From Pterobdella sp. o SKG-2022 (Eukaryota; Annelida; Clitellata; Hirudinida; Piscicolidae): 64,000 bases of DNA. Of this stretch, positions 13,380 to 28,100 are shown in pieces. Both the position numbers and the translations under genes were made by a program. The stretch is from the NCBI GenBank assembly GCA_964035795.1, contig OZ038322.1:15361447-15425446 (forward strand), read 5' to 3'. Positions within the stretch are counted from its first letter, which is position 1; each line of letters opens with the position of its first letter. The notes beneath the pieces are model-generated. The model saw only the letters and a list, made by a program, of their open reading frames with translations, did no database searches and was not told where the DNA came from.

Positions 13380-13782
13380 CATATCAATGACTCACAAACA
13401 CATCACTCATTGCTCCAAGTCCCGCCCAAACGACATATTGTCCAATCACAGAGCAGTGCACTCATTCAACCTAGCCGCCTTGTAAACAAAGCATAAAACA
13501 CGCGCTTAAAAGAGAGATTTCAAAAAAAAAGGGTTTGAAGAGATGCGGCGAAGAAGAGAGAAAGGTTATAAAACCGAGATGAAAAAAGCAGAGACTTAAG
13601 TGAGAAGGTGATAAAAAAAAGAGAAGTCGATATAAAAGCGGCAAGCGCTGTTCCTTTCTCTGTTCCTTTGGCATTATGACTATAACCCGGCTTAAGAAAT
13701 AATTTAATAATTATTTGAAATTAATTTTTTAATTGTTTATTTTATTTTTTTTTAAATAAAATGAATATATAAGTTTATAATG
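13380..13782 (+). promoter_or_regulatory. Candidate core promoter and 5' UTR exon, possibly for HR96
   Basis: This is a GC-richer island in AT-rich DNA. It contains an AP-1 word TGACTCA (13388-13394), a GC box CCCGCCC (13421-13427), a CCAAT box CCAATCA (13442-13448) and a TATA box TATAAAAG (13631-13638), all readable for the plus strand. A start near 13660 would be expected. A strong donor-like GTATGT follows at 13783. The HR96 coding exon at 25145 begins behind a pyrimidine-rich acceptor, so it needs an upstream untranslated exon, and this is the best candidate I can see. The link between the two is inference. Confidence 0.35.
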
Positions 13783-16700
13783 GTATGTTTCTTTGTATTG
13801 TTGGCTCATTAAGCCACATGAATAATCTTTTATTTTCAATTGAACCCTTCAAAATTTGCTTAGTGTTATATTAGTTTCCGGCTTTTTGATAAAATAAACA
13901 TTAAATTAATTGTATGAAAGTTTTATGGCCTATAAAATGGCCTCAAAGAATCTCACAATTAAGATCAACATTTTACTCTCAGCACAAACAATCCTTAAAA
14001 ACACCAATAACCTGCCCTTTCTCCCTTATTCTCGCCACCAAGTTTCAACGCAAACCTTCATATATTATAATAGGCATATTATTGAAAAACTCATCAGCAG
14101 AAAAATTAGAAAATTTTTTTATAAAATTAAAAAAAAAAGCTCAAATATCTTTATATTCTTCATTTTTATCCCATAAGTTTTTGAACGTATATAAAGCAGG
14201 CCATTGGCACCAGTTACGTTTATATGAGGCGATGTTCAGTCTATAGTGTTTGGAGGTGAATAGTGTGTCCTTTGGTCTCAACGCACAAAGTATAATGTAT
14301 TTCACAATCAAAACAATTCCTATATAAAATCGCTATTCAAAATTTATCAAATGAGTTTTATAAGAAATTTTCTGTAAATATTATGTATTGAAGACTTTAT
14401 AACTGTGACATACGCAAATTAATTTCAAACACACGCTGTTTCTCTTATGATACAAACAATGTGTGCGATGAAGTTTTATACATATTGCTTTAAATTTTCA
14501 TTTATAAAATTTTTAGGCAATATATACATAACCTATGTGACTTATGAGTAATGTATTTCTGTTTGAACGGTAAACGTGAAGAGTTTAATACGTTTGTTTA
14601 ACAATCCTGTAATTTTTTACAAGTTTAATTTGAAATCAAAATTATTTACGAAGGATGTTTGCATTTGTAAAAAACGTTGGTCATAATAATTGAAAAGGAT
14701 AAATTTAAAAATAATTGAAGATCAAAAAACTATAGTAATTTATCATTCCGAATAAGTATTCCAATATTTCCATTATTATAACAAAAAAAATAAGTTCACG
14801 AACAAGATGTTTCAAAAGTTGAACATAACTTTTAGGAAATATGTATATTGTCTAATTAAACACACTGCCTGTAACGTACGTAAGTTTTCGAATTAGGTTA
14901 GTATAAAGGAGCCATACTTGATTGTGATGGGATGTTCACCTTTTGTTTTATCAATCTCCATTGTTGAGATGGAGAAGGAGCGTGGGTGTATTAGCTTAAA
15001 AGTGAACTTTTGTGTTGTTGTAGTTGCTGTTCAAATTTGTTTTCAATTTTTAATTAATTAAATTCTTATTACATAAACTATTTTCAAAAAGAAGTATATA
15101 ATAAATTAAAGAAATGTCTTTCTAATAAAATTAAAAACACAAATATATATGAAAAGAGTATGAGCAAAGAAAAAAATGAGAAAGGACTTAAAAGTAATAG
15201 GGATTTAAATGATCGAAAAGTAACAAGCTTCAATCAATACATGCACACTCATATTTTTAAGTAGAGAAATAGGAAATGAGAAGATAGCAGAAAAATTAAT
15301 TCATAAATCCCATGCAATTGACTAAATCTACCCAATGAAGAGTAATATACATTTGAATCTAATATAGTTTTACATAAACAAAATAAAAACTCTAAAACAA
15401 ATCCAATTATAATCTCTGTAATTTTTTAGGTGGGAAAGCACTTGAAAATAATCCCTCACTTACAATGACCGCTTCTCTGGCCGTTTCACACTTCGTTTTT
15501 TCACTAAATAAAAGTTTTTCAAACTCTTTAAACAATTTTAGATAAAATCATTCCAAGTTTGAAAAAAATTTTTAAAGTTGAAATTAAATTATAGATTCGA
15601 CGTAAACTATTTATGACTTCACTTATATACCCGATGCACCAGTGGTCCAAAAACTATACTAGCTCTAATGATGAAGTTAGTGAAGGTTTGTATAGCATTG
15701 AAATTTTGTAGATAAAAACTCATTTATCAAATCTCGCAATTCGTTTGGAAAATTTAATGATTTGCATTTTCGAATACTTTTATTAAAGAAAATTATTTGT
15801 GTTTTGTGTAAATCTAATTTGTTCAATAGAATAATTTTTCATTTTAATTCGCTCATAAGTGCAGGCGGGATTAAGAGGTTCAGAGCAAACAAAAATTAAA
15901 TACCTGTGCCCTGCCTATGAACTTATCACTGTATCAATGTTCCAAACAACAGCAGAAGGCACCAAGATTTGCGAGATTACAGGTCATTTTTTTATGCACA
16001 CGTACACAAGCAGCTAATCACGCACACAAACAAATGATCGCAACAAACATATATCAAGCCGGGATTTACATAAGAGGACTCTATGAACTTTGTGCATCGA
16101 ACGCACCCGCCTATCTCGAACCACCATCATCCCACTACTCTGGGTGACATGCACAAATTATAGGCTTTCTAATTATCCGCTCACACTCGGTGTCTTTAGT
16201 GGGTGCCTAACTGATATTTTTGCTTGTTCAAGAGTCATGTTTTAAACTTCATTTTTCAATAGTTTTTATTGCAATGATTTAAACAATGCATGATAATATC
16301 CCCTAATATTGATAATATTCGAACAGATAAATCAGCAAGAAACAACTTCATATTAGAAGCCTAAGGTGAATTAAATATTTATATAGTCAAAATGGGGGAT
16401 TACATATGGCTGTAAAAAGCCGTAAATTACGAAGAATTTTCAAAAACGCCGAGTCACGTCGACAAGATAAAGAGACAGAGGTAGGAGAATTCAGCGGAGA
16501 AGAATTAGGAATATTTGGGTCCTTAAATAAATCCTTTTGATTTTAAGCATTTTCAAACAAACTTGCAAACATTCATCAAAATTTTTTACTGAAATTTAGT
16601 AAAAAATCAAAATGAACAATGTTTGAATAATACCACATAATATTATAATTTTCATTATAACTTCGTTCATTATGAAACTATATACATGGTTTCATGTGAG

Positions 16701-19700
16701 GTTTGCATTAAGAATCTATGACCATATAGGTATATATAAAAATTCATATTTATTATCATTGTTATATATACCGAATGCCGTGTATAAAAGCAAACCTCGA
16801 GTGCATAGAGTGCTTTTGTGACTAACTTACTCGACGTTCGCTTTCTGGATGTTTGAAAAGAAGAACATTCAAACGTAATAACTGAAAATATTTTAAATAT
16901 CGCTTGTTCATTATTTTTCGCTTCAAAAAAAGCTTTAGTTGAAGGAAATCTACAACGTCCCAAGCAGACTTCACGGTTTGATGCTTTATAAGGTAATCTT
17001 TTTTTCTCGTTTAGTTTCCCTTTTATTTTCCATCCATTAACTCAGCTCAACTACAAAAGATGTTCCTTTAAACAAAACCTTTTCAAAGTAATTCAATTCT
17101 TTATTATTGAAACCATATATTTATTGAGAGCTATCTTTACAAATGAGCCATAAACAAAACCAAAGACTTATCTGATAAAATATTTCACAAAAAACAACGT
17201 TTAAGCTTGATTTCTTATCTAAAGCCATGAATGCTTTTTTTAAATGACTTAAAAACACAAAACACCAAATAAATGGTTGAGTTCATCAATTGCAAACTAA
17301 TTTCAAATCACTCGATTTACTCAATATAACGGTTTAGACGCCATTTTAGTTCGTTTTGAGGGGTATGTTCTTTATTAGAACTTCAAAAACAGTCATAATT
17401 TAGCTTACAATCATCACTCAACAGTCTCTAATTGAATTCTTAAATCTATTTTACAATATTGTTACATTTAATAAAAAGATTTTTATAAATCCTCTTAATT
17501 TTCTAAACTCATTGTAGGATAAAAATAACAATGGTTCAACTTCAATGTATTAGGTTTTATACCAAATAAAAATATCACTCTCTATTAATCATAGAGAAAA
17601 TTAATTTCAAACAAGTAGTGTACGCTCGTAACTTTTGATACGCAAAACGCCAATACTCTGCGCTAAAAGTAATAATTTATACAGAAATCGCAAAAAAGAT
17701 TCCTAAATTATGTTTCCTGCGAGAAGAATGAAGGGGTCTTAATATTTGAACAACAAACGATAAGCGAAGCAACCATAAATATCAGCCTGTTTTTGGGTCA
17801 AATGTTCAGCGGGGTCGAACAGTGCAAAGTTTATAAAATTTTTGCATTATTTTCACTAGTTTCATTCGAATCCACTTTTGAAACTTCTAAGTGTACTGAC
17901 ATCATTTAGGTTTTTTAAATAGCAGGGTTGGTCTTTTATCTTGTTTATTTGAAGTCGAACAATTAGAGAACCAATACTATAATCTAAAAATTGAAACATT
18001 TATGGTTATAATCATTACATTCACAAAAAAAACATGAAAAATGAAAAACTTCAGTTTTAAAAAAGCTGAGAAATTATTTTATCGAATTTATTTCTTGCAC
18101 CAAGTGTAGAACTAAGATATATAGAGGAAGAGCGAGTACGAGAAGTTTAAGCCTTGCTTGAACTTCACCAACCTCAGTGGTTTCAAACACCAATAATAAA
18201 TTACAGCCATAAAGAATATTACTAGTTGAGAAAGACTGCACTTTTGTTCAATTGGCTATGATTGTAAATTGATTTGCTTTGTTTCACGAGTGAAATTTAA
18301 AAGTATATACATATTACTTTTTTTCAAAGTTTGAATTCGCTTAAAACAAACTTTTTTCGAATCTGTAAGTTTTTATCGTGTCAGAAATCACAGAGTTACT
18401 AACGATTGCATTGCTCGTTTACGTCGCTAGCTTGAAACATTCCGCAAACGAACAAATAGCTCTGCACTTAAAACATATACTAATCACTATATTATTCTGC
18501 AAAAAGATTCAAGATAAAACAAAAATAAAATTATGGAAAAAGAGTTATCTCGCAAGGTTTTACGAAATGAAATCTAAAAATGATACGTTGGTATCAGAGT
18601 GGGTATTGGTTTAACTTTTTATGCCATCAAATCTACCGCGAAGTAACAACCTTTTAATATGAATGATTTCTTAGTGCAGTGAACTTGTGCAAGTCTGTCT
18701 ACCTTCACTAAATCATCCCCATCACAAGTTATAATTATACATCTTAAATTCCTTGCAACGTGTATTCTTAATTTGGCATGTCATGAAAAGTAGATGGAAT
18801 TTATATAGAGGAGGTGGTTAGGAGTATTTGAAATATAGCAAGAAACTTTGCAATGGCATTGAATGTCGGAACTATGGTCTGAATGAATTATAACGTTAAA
18901 TCAGTATTTCACAGATTGATTTGGAAAATTTATATTGAAAAACTTAATTTTTATGAGTTTTGACCCTAAAACTTGAAAAACAATTGTTTTAATTAAACAA
19001 TACAGTCTACTTAACTGACTATCGAACTTTTTGGTACATACTAAATTACAAAATTTATATAAAAAAAAATATTTGAAAATTTTTATAATTAGCAATAACC
19101 AATATCAACAACATAATGCTCATTGTAATTGCCTTATTTGAAATCTGTTCTCAATTACCCTCATGCATAAGCTTATTAATTTTCTACCATGATGTGCTAA
19201 CGTTTCAGGTTATAGAATTAATTCACAAATGAATTTGATATTATGGTTTAAAAGTCCAGATATATTCTGTTTGAACATGGTAATTTTTTCATGGGAACGT
19301 TCATTAAGAACTGGCTTAATTGATAGCTATGGTGAGAAAGGCAAATCTTACATAAGCACCTCGGTTTTATTTCAAAACTTGACTAACTCATTAAACTTTT
19401 CAAAACTTATAGTTTTGTCCCAGATTTCTGGCGGGAGTTTACATAAGATTTGAGATAGGAGTTTTCTTTTAATAATAATTTCAAACATTTAATCTAACAA
19501 TATTGATATAGAATCTGCTATTGATATTGAAGTTAGAACAAAAATCATTTCAGTCTTACATATGTATCAGTATGGTTGGGGTTGCATAATAATAAAGTTT
19601 TAAACCATAATCAGACATTCGTTATTGTTGAAGTTTGTCTTTATATCAAACGAAATATGATTTTTACTTTATGTTACTACCATTTAAAGATATTCATAAA

Positions 19701-22700
19701 CAGTGTATTCTTTTGGCTTTTAATTTCTAATTATAGTTTTTGCTTTAAATTGCAGTTTTTTTGAAGAAAAATGATTCTATTTTAGATTCAATTTGATTTT
19801 ATTTCCCTTTGCAAAAATTTCAAAACGTTCATTTCAAGCCTCTTTAACCTTATTAACTCTAGGTCAAAAAGTTTAATTAGTAAATTTAGTTACTCATTTG
19901 AAATAAAGCGTTCAGTGGTATTTACTTTTTCATTGTGAAGTGTCTAAAGCACAAAGCAGGATATGTATATGAGGAGTATAGGAACATTCGATTGATTGCA
20001 GTTGGATTGATTGTGTTAGATTGATTTTCACTGCAAGCTCGGGTCGTCCAGGTGCAACGGTGTGTACTTGTGAATGTAGTAGTGAGTCTTTGTTTTTTTC
20101 ACATTTTCATTTTTAATCACTAGATACTATTTAAGATCCGGGTAGTATTTGTTTAAGATCTGAAAGGTTTTTCTATCTCTATTCTCAATCAAACTGTATA
20201 TTCAAAACTCGCTATAGATTTGGCTTACTCTGTTTTATTGTATCATTTATCTCGATAATATTTATAGCTGTTGTAATTATGGTTGACTCCAAAGCCTATA
20301 AACGTAAGACTATAAAAAGAGCAGACAGTGCCTTTAATTAAAGTTTGAGTGACTATCATTAGGAGGAAATTGATGGCATTAATTGGTGGATGGTTGGTTA
20401 AGTAGGTTTCAATATGTAAAGTATATTAATTTTTAGAATGTAAAACATTCCAAAGTCATTCAGTGCATAGTAGAATGGTTAGATTGATCGATTATTGTGG
20501 TGATCGTTTAGTTGGCTGCTTTGTTGATAAATTTATTTCAACACGAGTTTAAAGTTTCTTACAAAGTTCTAATCATGCATTTGTTAATTAAGACTTTTTG
20601 CTTGTTCCATTGTTTTTAATTGGTTGATTAAGCATGAAAGAATAATCTTTGAGACGAAAAGATCTGACATTTGAAGGCAAACTGCACAAAACAAAATAAC
20701 CGCAGTGCGAAGCGAGTTCAGTGAAGAAGAAACATTTTCTATACAAACACTCTTTGCCACATACAAACACACACATAATTAGAATCATCAAAACAACATT
20801 TTTAAAAATTAATATGTGAATAGAAATTATTGGAACTTATAAAACCACTGAAGTTTAGCAAAATTCACTCAAAACGTACTAAAAGTTTGGCGAAGTGAAA
20901 AGGATTATGCATAATTATTCAATAATTAGTACCTACGTCTTTTAGGTCACTTATGTTACGGATATAATATTTACAAAACACATCTTCATCCGATTTTCTT
21001 TCAAGTTTTAATTAGTGGCATGGGACTAATATAGTTTATGAAATAAAGACCAAGATTTTGTTTGTTTATAGGTGTCAGGTAGTTTTAATACCACCATTTG
21101 TCTCATTGTTGGCCAGTGAACACATTTATTTTCTCATCAAGTCAACTTAATACATTATCCACTTCGTAGAGAACAAAATATGAATAAACTAAAATATAAA
21201 TAAACTAAACAATCCATCTACACTTTAAAATTTTTAAAAAATTCTGATTACGAAGTAATACAAATAAAGACATAATATACAAAAAAACCTCAAATACATT
21301 TTTAAAAGAGCCAGACAGTTTTGAAAGGAAATATGAAAGTGTGATCAGCGAGGAGTAGATGTTTGGACGTCAGTGCTAGTCTTGAATTATTGCTTTGCTC
21401 GCGAGAACCTTTATGCTGGTTTTTTTAACGAGACACCCGTCACGAAACAATCGCTTAATGCTATTCGAATAGAGGGAGTGAAAACTTATTTAACTTTTTC
21501 AATCATTTATAATGGTTTGACGTCCAACATTTTTTAATCGAATGATATTCAATAATTAAAATTACATCGGAAATGATGTATTCAAAATATTTTCATTTTT
21601 ATGGAACCACAAAAATGTAACATGCAGAAAAAAAGAAGCGCCATGCTCCGATGCCTGGGATGATTTTTATAGGGGGATAAAAAAAGAACTGGGAAACAGG
21701 AAAATGTTGTGAAGCAAAAAAATTTAATAAAAATTTTTATGATTTAGAAGTAATGTTTTTTCATATGGATTTGCAAAGTTACTCTGCAATAGGTTTAAAC
21801 AATTAAACATTTATAACCGTATACGCCTCCATTGCTTCTCAAGGAGAGCCATTGTATTGAACAATTCTTTTCAATTAGTCATTGCCTTATCAACAATATC
21901 CAAATTACTTCTTAAAGAATTCTATTGAAAACATCAAAGATATTAACAAAACCATATTGTTTTTGCTGCTATAAATTCTCATCGAACAAAAAGTATTTAA
22001 TATTCATCGGCATAATTTAATGGTCAAAAACTCGCTTATCCTTTAAAATGATGGCGGTGCACTGAGGAAATTTACGAGACGATTTTATCAATTTTTCGCG
22101 CGTATTTTATCGCACGTTTTGAGCGCTTTTACGTGCGTGGTTGTTTTTTGTGTTATGAAATTATTTACAGCTTCACTTTTTGTTTGTTTATCATTTTAAT
22201 AGTTAAAATGTCAGAACTAAATTTTTTATTTCAAGAATTTAGTTTCATTTATCAAAAGAGCATTTTAAATACCAAAAAATAAATTTTTTATAGACGTTTA
22301 TACTTCCTCAAAATAGAGAAAATACTTCAAATACAGAATTTTCTAGATGTATATCAGATTTTTAGTTATAATGAAACAAGTCAAACAACGAAAGTTTGGA
22401 TTTCAAAAATATCATCATATTGGATAAGAGAAATAATTTTTAATAAACCGCAAATAGATTTAATGCTCAGTCGCCAGTTATAATTTGCTTAAAATTGGTC
22501 CTGAAACTTTAATCAACTTCTTTTTATCCGGATTATAAAATAAATTTTTGAATAAAATTTTAAAATATGCTAAAAATAGATTTAAATAGTAATAGAAATC
22601 TATTATTTCAAAAGTTTAGCAACAGAGAGATAACCTTTAAACTTTTGAAGATCACGTTACATTGGCTAAATCAATCAATCAGGAGGCTTAATTTGATCAA

Positions 22701-25134
22701 TCAAGCCAGCACCTCATCCATCCATCACCCCATCCATTCATCACTCCATCCATCCATCCATCAACCACACTCATCCACCTGCCACTTTCATCCACCACAT
22801 TCATCCATTCATCATCCATTTTTAAGAGGGTCCATTGCAGTGTAAGGATGGTTCAAGTTTATTAAAGTTGTTAAAAAAAGACTTTCATACCAAATTCAAA
22901 GCACTTTTTTGTGGATATTTCCATGAGGTCTCTGCAAAGTAACTCATAACACACTTCCAAATTGAGAACTCGCAAAAAAATATTAAATGATGTTTTCAAT
23001 TGATTTTTTTTGAAGTGAAAAAAAAGATTTTTTTTGTGAAAAAAACTTGAAGTGAGAGAATCGGCTCTTGTGCGGTAATTGCAGTAACCCCTAGCGGACA
23101 CCGGGTCATCCGGTGCAAAATAGTAACTTATTATTTCAAGCTCTCTTTGTTATTTAATGTGATGAGGGTTTAGAAGCGCTACGCAAAAATACAATATTTT
23201 TGAAATTCTTTCAAAAATGTTTTCAACATCTAAACTATTATGCTTTTCCTTGTAAAATTTAATTGGGTAGGAGGATTTTGTGTTTTAGCTGTTGAAGGAA
23301 ATTTTAAAGGAATTTAATAAATTCTCATTGAGTATAAATTTTAATTTATATAATTGTATGGAATGAAAATGAGTATTTATTTTCACGAGAATATTTGCAT
23401 ATTATTTTGAAAAACAAAACAAACTACATTACGCTGAGGCAAGGAAAACTGATATGAAGTTATTTTAGGTACGATCGCATATATCAGACGGGCAAAATTG
23501 AAAGCTGAGAAAATATAACATGTTGAAACTTAGCGAAGAAATTATTGTGGATACTGATGAATTAAATTTTCCAGGAAAGAATTTCGATTGTATTTTATAA
23601 TTCAGCATTTAAAAAATCAATATTTTTCTTTGTTGCCAGGAAAACACTAGACTATAAATATGTTGAATTCCTTTGTCGGGTTGAAACACTTTTAAGAGAC
23701 TTGAACGTCGATTGTTTAACTGAGTCGACACGAATTATTTAAACAAAACGCCAAAATAATTTTCATCTTAAAAGTCACAAATAAAACAAAATGGGGTCAA
23801 AAAATGATGCAAAAATAAAAACTAAATAAGATGAGAGAGTCAGTTTCACATGCATTTTAATGGTACTCGGGAGAGAAGGACTTTTAACACAGCATGTCAG
23901 GGCGGGTTTTAGCGCTCTTATTTCAGTGCAGTCTTTATGCTTGCCAAGCGTTCAACCCAAGACAAATAAACATCTTTTGTATCTTCCCTTATATCGTCAT
24001 CTCCATCACCTTTATCACCCTTTTATCTTCCCTTTCATTGTCGTCTTTTGCTTTTCATTTTTTTCTTCGGATTTCTCCTCTATTAATTTATTTTTTAGAA
24101 TTTCTTCAACATAATCTTTCATTTTTAAATGAAATGAAAAATATTATTTGAATTTTCTCAATTTTTTATAGGTATTTTATTACTTCACCGTCTTTCCTTC
24201 TATTTTGGGTACTTATTTTGAGGCTATTTAGGTATTTCTAACTCTATCTCTACATTAAAAATGAAATTCTAATTATATTATTAAAGCAAATATCAGATTG
24301 ATTTTCCCCTTTATAAAAACATTCATTTTGTAATTAAAAAGATTCTTTTTCAGACTTCTGATGTTTCTAAAAAAATATTTTTAATATTAATTTTTTTCTG
24401 CCTTAACAACAAAATAAGAGTTTATAATTTTTTCTTGCACCTATACTTCTAATTACCAACACCTTATTTATTTACTCAGCCATCACAGTTTTTTTTAAAT
24501 ATTTTTACTTCATTAGATGTTGGAAAAATTTAAACTCCTAATAGAGAATTTGAAATAACTTTTATTACTTCAAACCGGTGTGCCTTGTAACCTGTTTCAG
24601 AGCAATGAAACACAAAAATAAACTGAGTGATAATAGGACTTCCCCCTGAGGGATTCAGAGCATTTTTAATTTTTTCAAAATTATCAATTGAATTTACGCT
24701 TTTCCGCTTCTGTTACATTTTTTTTCTGTTTTATCAAATTCTTTTTCATTTCATTTACTTTATTCACTCTTATGTTGAGCCTTATTGACATTAAGACTCT
24801 TCGTGTTTTATTTCTCAAAACACAGACATTTTTTATAACTAATTAAAATTTCAAATAAAATAAAATTTTTATTTTTTTTATTTCTTTATTTTTTTCACCC
24901 TAATCATCACCACATAACCCAGTGGCAAGTTTTATCAGATCTTAAACATGTTCTATATAACAAAACTTCAATTCATTCAAATCCAACAAAACTACTAACC
25001 AATGCCGAAAATTAACTTCTATCAAACCACACCACACACCAATATCCCACCAAACATCTTTTCAACCCTTTTCCCCTTCAACACTTCAACCCTTCCCCCA
25101 TCTCTATCAACCTTTTCCTTCCCCACCACCACAG
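13783..25134. other. AT-rich gene-free stretch, possible 5' UTR intron of HR96
   Basis: No coding exon with convincing protein similarity or splice logic was found. Short ORFs are scattered and low in complexity. Local GC-richer patches at about 15865-16145, 20030-20085 and 23060-23115 stand out from the background and may be regulatory. The imperfect CATC tract at 22713-22820 lies within it. Confidence 0.5.
22713..22820 (+). repeat. Imperfect (CATC)n tetranucleotide tract
   Basis: Repeated CATC units mixed with CATT and CAC variants, for example CCATCCATCCATCCATC. This is a degenerate microsatellite. Confidence 0.8.
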
Positions 25135-25144
25135 TTGACTCAGT

Positions 25145-28100
25145 ATGGCCTGCATGTACTCGCAGTACATGGATTCAGCAGATAGAACCCTCACACCCAT
25201 GATTTCGGGTTAGTATTTGTTGGTCGCGATCATATCAATAAGTTTTGAAGGTGTTTATTGCAGTATCGCATTATTTCGTTGTGTGTTATCACTTATATTC
25301 TTTTATATTGTATTTCCATCGTATTGAATTTCATATTGTTTAGTTTATTTCATGTTGTATCATTTATCGATCAATAATATCTTTTGAAAACATCTCGCTT
25401 CATTCTTAAATAAAAATCTGAAGAAATATAAGATAAATGAATCTGATAGCACTCCCATCATTATGTTTTATTAGGCGATAATTACTTAATTGCAAGATGA
25501 TACGTTTGTTTGCATCATTTTGAATAATAATATTCAGATCAACAACGATTATGACGCCAATGATGATGGTGATATTAGTAATGCTAATTAAAGAGCGCCA
25601 AAGAATCTTTTGAAGCGTATATGGAAGGATGATATAGACGTGGGTTATCCATGGTAATGTATGCAGAGACTGTTTCTTTCGATTCCTTTAGTTATTGGGT
25701 TTCAAGACAAAATATTAAAATGCATTTCATTATATTTGATGCGTTGTACCGTGTATTTGTGGGAGGGGGAGAACCAGTCATAATTTGGTGGATTAAGCCC
25801 AAAAAATCTTAGAACAGAGATTTTTAGATTTAGTTCTGAAGAAATTAAGTTTTCAATTTTTGAGTTTTTTGCTGTTTTTGCTGTTAAAATGAAATTTCAA
25901 AATTTATTTATAGAAAGGTTTTTTCAGGAAAAAGTTTTCAGTAAATTATTTAAGATCTCAACTGTTTCAGTTGTACGTAGGTAATTTGAAGCATGTAGTT
26001 TTTTATTAGTAACATATAATATAATCTTGTAATTATTTGTCATCGAGGTTCTTTGTGTGCTTGTGGATGCCTGCTTGTTTTTGTGTCTGTCTCTGTCCTC
26101 AATTAAATGCTTGCCCCTTAATTATTTCAGCAGTAATAATTTGGTGTGTAGGTGTTGATGAAGCAACAACAAATGAATGACAATTATGTCGAATCTTTAT
26201 AAACTCAAAGTAAATTCTAGGATATATTGTGGATTTAAAGTTTTCCAAAATATTGATCAAATACTTCAATTTTAAAATCAGATGCAATTTTTAGTTCTGG
26301 TTTGCATATATTTATTAAGCAGGTGTTGAAAATATTTCAAATTTATTATCTGTTTGTTCTACATTATTATACCATTATTTTTAGGAAATATAGTTCGCTG
26401 TTTAATGAAAGGTTATACAAGCGAAAATCGAAAAAAAAATTCATAAAATCAAAGAGACTGATTTTGTTATTCTAACAATATTACAATAAATGTTTATTGG
26501 TTTTATCTTTATTGCTAGCATGATCATTAGAGCTTTCCCTTAAAACAACTCAATAGGAACTGTACATACATTTTTTTTATTATTCCTTCACATTAGTTGT
26601 ACATCATGAATTTGCTAGCTTCAGTTAAGCAATTCGTCATTAAAGTCGTCCAAAATTTTCCAACTTTTGTGTGTTATAGAAGGCATTTTTGAATTTTTAT
26701 ACATGCAAATGAATTAGGAAGAGAAAATAGGTTTGTGTATAAATTTGGTTTACAAATGAAATATTAATGTCAAGGTTTTTCAATGTGTTTAACAATGATT
26801 TAAATTGCTTTAGTGAAAAACCCATGTTTTTGAGGTTGTTGTAGAAGAATATTTCTTGAAGTTTTCATAAAGTCTAATGTAACTAAATAAATTAGTTACG
26901 AATATACAGAACAACTTTTCAGATAACGTTTTTTATTTGTAAAATTTTTTTTTAGTATATTTTCAAGGATCGAAAATTTTTCTCAAAATATCTTTTCTAG
27001 AAATTGTGTTGATAAGTGTCGATTCACAAAATTTCGATTTGAAATTTGTGTTCACAGATTTTTTGAGGAAGATTTTTGAGTAAACATTTTCAAAAGAGTA
27101 GTTCATTATTATTTAAATATGAAGTGAGGTTGAAATTATAATATCATCAACATCAATCAATACAACTCGATAAAAATAATCTTTCCTACCTTTTCACATC
27201 AGTTCATTTTTTTCTTTAGTATACTTTCGTTGTTCAATTTAATTAAGTTTTTCTTATATGATCATATAGGAAGCCAAATATATAAATCTTTCTAATTGTA
27301 AATCTTTAGTGAACTCAAACTACTGTACTCATTTTTATACATATGATTAGTGAACTTTTTAAATTGAAGTTTCAAATTTATTAGACTTATATTTGAAATC
27401 TATAAAATGCATTTAAAATTTATTTGAATAAATTCCTAGTTTTCTGAGTGCTTATGTTAATCATAAAGTCTCGTTTGTTTGTTGAGCTTACTTAAGCACG
27501 CTGGAGTTATTTTTGTTTATTATTTCTCAGATCTTCTCATACACATCTTTATGTTACATTTCAATGATGAATTTGATGAGATAATTTAATGGAAGCATTA
27601 AAATGATTCAAAGTTTGCGGTGTTGAAGTACAAATGAGTACAAAGTAAAGGTGAATCTAATTAACAACCATCTACGTCTCAGCATATAACCCCAATCTAA
27701 TTTACTTGGCGATTATCATATTTAAAAGTGCTTTTCAATTAGTTTTTTCACATCTTTTCAAAGCATTTCTTTCTAATTTTTGGTGTTTTTAATGACTTTT
27801 TTTGAACGCCAACATCATCGCTGTATGGAAGCTTAACAGATTTGAGATTTCATTCTCTCACATGATCATTGCCTCACAGCAACTTTTTCAAAAACATCTA
27901 AAATGAGCTTGGTTTTGAACGGTAAGACAACCAAAGGATACGAAACGCCCCTACTTCTGTAAAATGTATAAGCCTATATGACATATACTTTGTTGGCTTG
28001 GTATTGAGATCACCGGGTTCAAGTTTTATTGTCGTTTTTGTTAAATTATTTTTACGATTTTTGTTGTTTTTATTACAAGTTTTATTTTATTAGATTTTGT

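Noticed and set aside
13272..13496. 74-residue plus-strand ORF
   Set aside because: It overlaps the promoter-like cluster and precedes the TATA box; probably untranscribed or at most 5' flank.
16670..16963. 97-residue minus-strand ORF
   Set aside because: No similarity, splice context or composition contrast to the noncoding surroundings.
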